Shown: in pieces, positions 62,002-64,000 of the stretch
Layout of the letters: the number at the start of each line of letters is the position of its first letter
How positions within the stretch are numbered: position 1 is the stretch's first letter
Assembly: GCF_011059145.1 (NCBI RefSeq)
Contig: NZ_JAALLT010000001.1
Coordinates: 789,250-853,249 of the forward strand
Source: Halalkalibaculum roseum
Lineage (GTDB): Bacteria; Bacteroidota; Rhodothermia; Balneolales; Balneolaceae
Length of the DNA: 64,000 bases
Direction of reading: 5' to 3'
Made by a program: the position numbers and the translations under genes
Notes under the pieces: model-generated
Database searches by the model: none
Seen by the model: the letters and a program-made list of their open reading frames with translations, nothing else
Told to the model about the DNA's origin: nothing

Positions 62002-62916
62002 ATGAAAATTGTATTCATGGGTTCCCCAGACTTTGCTATTCCCAGCCTTGAAAAGTTAATGGCTTCCCCGCATGAAATTGCCGCAGTGGTCAGCAATCCT
62101 GATAAACGTCGCGGGCGTGGCAGTGAAACTTCCCCCACAGCGGTAAAAGCACGAGCAATGAAAGCCGGATTGCCCGTTATCAGTGTTGATGACCTCAGCT
62201 CGGATATCTTTGCCGATGAGCTGGAAAAACTGGAGGCCGATCTCTTTGTTGTCGTAGCTTTTCGCATCCTCCCTAAAAGAATTCTTGAAATTCCCACTAA
62301 GGGATCCATCAATCTCCATGCATCACTGCTTCCCAAATACAGGGGTGCCGCACCCATTCACTGGGCAGTTATCAACGGAGAAGAGAAAACCGGCTGCACG
62401 GTTTTCTTCCTGGATGAAAAAGTCGATACCGGTTCCATAATCAAGCAGGGCGAGACACCGATTGGTCCCAATGAAACAACGGGTGACCTTTACGGCCGCC
62501 TTAAGGAGATGGGAAGTAAGTTGCTGCTGGATGCTGTTGATGAGATTGAATACGGGTCCTACTCCCTGAGCCCCCAGGATGACAGTAAGGCTACGCCTGC
62601 CCCCAAACTTTTTACAGAAGACTGCCGAATTGATTTTGACGGACAAGCCCAAAACATTCATAATAAAATTCGCGGTTTGAGTCCGTTCCCTACCGCCTGG
62701 GCTGAGCTGGATGATCTCAAATTTAACATGTATCGATCGAGCGTAGGGGATACCGAACGTTACAAACCGGGTCAGATCGGGCTGCACGACGGTCAGATGA
62801 TGGTTGGCACAAAAGATAAGGATCTGATTCTACAGGAAGTGCAGATCCAGGGAAAGAGAAGGATGAGCGGCAGGGATTTTATGAACGGTTATAGCGGAAC
62901 AGGCATTATTCACTAG
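62002..62916 (+). CDS. fmt: Methionyl-tRNA formyltransferase
   Basis: A 304-residue enzyme with KIVFMGSPDFAIPSLEKL at the start, the catalytic site SLLPKYRGAAPIHWAVINGE with the folate-site asparagine/histidine/aspartate set (NLHASLLP, DEKVDTGSI), and a C-terminal OB domain. It formylates initiator Met-tRNA with 10-formyl-tetrahydrofolate. It lies 14 bp after def on the same strand. Confidence 0.97.
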   Translation: MKIVFMGSPDFAIPSLEKLMASPHEIAAVVSNPDKRRGRGSETSPTAVKARAMKAGLPVISVDDLSSDIFADELEKLEADLFVVVAFRILPKRILEIPTKGSINLHASLLPKYRGAAPIHWAVINGEEKTGCTVFFLDEKVDTGSIIKQGETPIGPNETTGDLYGRLKEMGSKLLLDAVDEIEYGSYSLSPQDDSKATPAPKLFTEDCRIDFDGQAQNIHNKIRGLSPFPTAWAELDDLKFNMYRSSVGDTERYKPGQIGLHDGQMMVGTKDKDLILQEVQIQGKRRMSGRDFMNGYSGTGIIH

Positions 62917-63021
62917 TCAACGGCTAATCTTTCAAAAAGCTGTTGATTAATGCCGATATATTTAAGATATACCCCTCAATAAGGCTAAATACTATCCATT
63001 TAACTTAACTACCCATTTACT

Positions 63022-63711
63022 ATGGAATTGAGTCCTTTTTTAGAAGCTGCAAAATCAGGAGACATTTCTGCTGTAAGGAAACACCTGAAAAGCGGTGCCG
63101 ATATCAATGAAACAGCCAAAAATGGAGCCTCTGCTCTGGTCTATGCTGCTGAAAATGATAATATGGAAATCGTAAAGCTGCTTGTTGATAATGGTATTGA
63201 TCCCAACCTTGCAACTTCAATGGGTGGAACAGCTTTAAACCGTGCCGCAGAGAATAACAATGTGGAAATGATGGAATACCTTCTTGATCAGGGCGCACAA
63301 GTAGGCGACCTGGCTCTTATTGTCGCTTCCAGAGAAGGAAATCTCAAAGCAGTAGAAGTGCTTCTTGAACATGGAGCGGATGTAAATGCAAAGCAGCGCT
63401 GGGGCCAGACAGCTTTGATGCAGGCTACAAGAGAAGGTCACTCACGGGTTGTGAAACATCTGTTGCAGAGCGGTGCGGATGTGAAATTGAAAGACAAAAA
63501 TGGGGAAACTGCTCTTTCCATTGCCATCGATAATGATCAGATTGATATTGCCGGACAGCTAAAGAGATCCGGAGCTACAGTCGCCAAGACTAAGGCTTCA
63601 GCGCCCGTCGATAGCGATGACGAGGAAGATGAGGATGTTACCACTGATGAATTTGAGGATCTGCTTGACGAAGAGGAGATCCCGGAGGATGTAGATCTGG
63701 ATGAAGATTAA
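63022..63711 (+). CDS. Ankyrin-repeat protein
   Basis: A 229-residue soluble protein with five to six ankyrin repeats in residues about 5-185 (GASALVYAAENDNMEIVKLL, GGTALNRAAENNNVEMMEYL, WGQTALMQATREGHSRVVKH, NGETALSIAIDNDQIDIAGQ) and a very acidic C-terminal tail (EDEDVTTDEFEDLLDEEE). Ankyrin stacks bind protein partners; none can be named. No signal peptide. Confidence 0.92.
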   Translation: MELSPFLEAAKSGDISAVRKHLKSGADINETAKNGASALVYAAENDNMEIVKLLVDNGIDPNLATSMGGTALNRAAENNNVEMMEYLLDQGAQVGDLALIVASREGNLKAVEVLLEHGADVNAKQRWGQTALMQATREGHSRVVKHLLQSGADVKLKDKNGETALSIAIDNDQIDIAGQLKRSGATVAKTKASAPVDSDDEEDEDVTTDEFEDLLDEEEIPEDVDLDED

Positions 63712-63732
63712 TTCCGGGTTGCAGAATCATGG

Positions 63733-63835
63733 GTAAAGGGAGACCGGATATAAGCAGGTCGGAGGAAGTGAATCTAAACTTATAAATGATTCTCCTAATC
63801 ACCCAATTACCCAAACACTTCATCACCTAAAACAG
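63733..63835 (+). repeat. Dispersed intergenic repeat, partial copy C
   Basis: It shares GTAAAGGGAGACCGG, GGAGGAAG and a CACCCAATTACCC..CACTTCATCACC stretch with copies A and B in the same order, but lacks the TTGACCTAAAAGT core. Weak copy. Confidence 0.35.
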
Positions 63836-63977
63836 TACCTTGAAAGCTTGCTAATCAGCAAATCTAATAGTAGCTTTGCTCCTTATTTTTGAACGATTTA
63901 GGCCGAGAAACAATTTTTTAATTAGTACGACTGAACGCAATTATTAACGCATACTAAGAGACTAAAGGGTAATATTT

Positions 63978-64000
63978 ATGAGTAAAATTAAAGTTGGGAT
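63978..64000 (+). CDS. Start of a probable glyceraldehyde-3-phosphate dehydrogenase gene, cut by window end
   Basis: Only MSKIKVGI is visible. It fits the usual GAPDH start (continuing NGFGRIGR in that family). With eight residues this remains tentative. Confidence 0.45.

Overview
The window looks like the chromosome of a Bacteroidota-related bacterium, most likely of the Balneolota/Rhodothermota group. This is inferred from the GC content in the low forties, the general lack of strong Shine-Dalgarno sites, the gene order spoT/relA - HU - ruvX - def - fmt, and the many lipoprotein and OmpA-type envelope genes. No sequence search was possible, so every family assignment is read from motifs.

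Layout. (1) 1-2.64 kb: an AT-rich module with the 3' end of a reverse transcriptase (xIDD box and VTG motif, as in retrons) followed by two tightly coupled unknown genes, the second with a PD-(D/E)xK-like nuclease signature. This is a candidate anti-phage system. (2) 2.7 kb: tRNA-Leu(UAA) on the minus strand. (3) 2.8-57.1 kb: about 54 kb of accessory, mostly stress- and envelope-related genes: cyclopropane-fatty-acid-type methyltransferase, cold-shock protein, SLC13 permease, OmpA/TSP3 protein, CARDB lipoprotein, DUF2914 protein, YtxH and small hydrophobic proteins. It also holds a complete cyanophycin module (isoaspartyl peptidase, cyanophycinase, cyanophycin synthetase), an ice-binding-type protein, an M48 peptidase, two paralogous lipoproteins, and a CheB-CheR-PAS-GAF histidine kinase with a divergent LuxR-type regulator. 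Further along are two short AraC regulators, a stand-alone PGI domain, a GAF histidine kinase, a GxxExxY gene between repeat elements, a desaturase, a five-gene arginine/GABA-type operon, a cupin, a formate/nitrite-type channel and an unusual pyruvate kinase. (4) 57.1 kb: a 40-bp partial copy of the same tRNA-Leu in the same orientation, so the 54-kb block has the geometry of an integrated island. (5) 57.4-64 kb: core genes (outer-membrane protein, RelA/SpoT, HU, RuvX, peptide deformylase, Fmt, ankyrin protein and the first codons of a probable gapA).

The most striking signal is a three-part DNA motif: TGTRAWWTA, then TRTAAC starting exactly 9 bp later, then TRTAAC(G) starting 21 bp after that. 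I found 16 copies, all inside the 54-kb block, all in intergenic or gene-end DNA and all pointing at a downstream gene, often with the last box 60-90 bp before the start codon. One copy has 22 bp instead of 21. It looks like the promoter or operator of one regulon that joins cyanophycin synthesis, membrane remodelling, stress lipoproteins and small membrane proteins. The regulator is not identified. An alternative sigma factor, or one of the AraC or two-component regulators encoded in the same block, could read it.

How the genes may work together: the block reads as a stress/stationary-phase island. Cyanophycin would store arginine and aspartate, cyanophycinase and isoaspartyl peptidase would release them, and the decarboxylase-aminotransferase-aldehyde dehydrogenase operon could feed arginine-derived amines into GABA and succinate. 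Desaturase, CFA-type enzyme, lipoproteins, YtxH and YqaE-type proteins would adjust the envelope. Two histidine kinases, a response regulator and two AraC proteins would supply the control.
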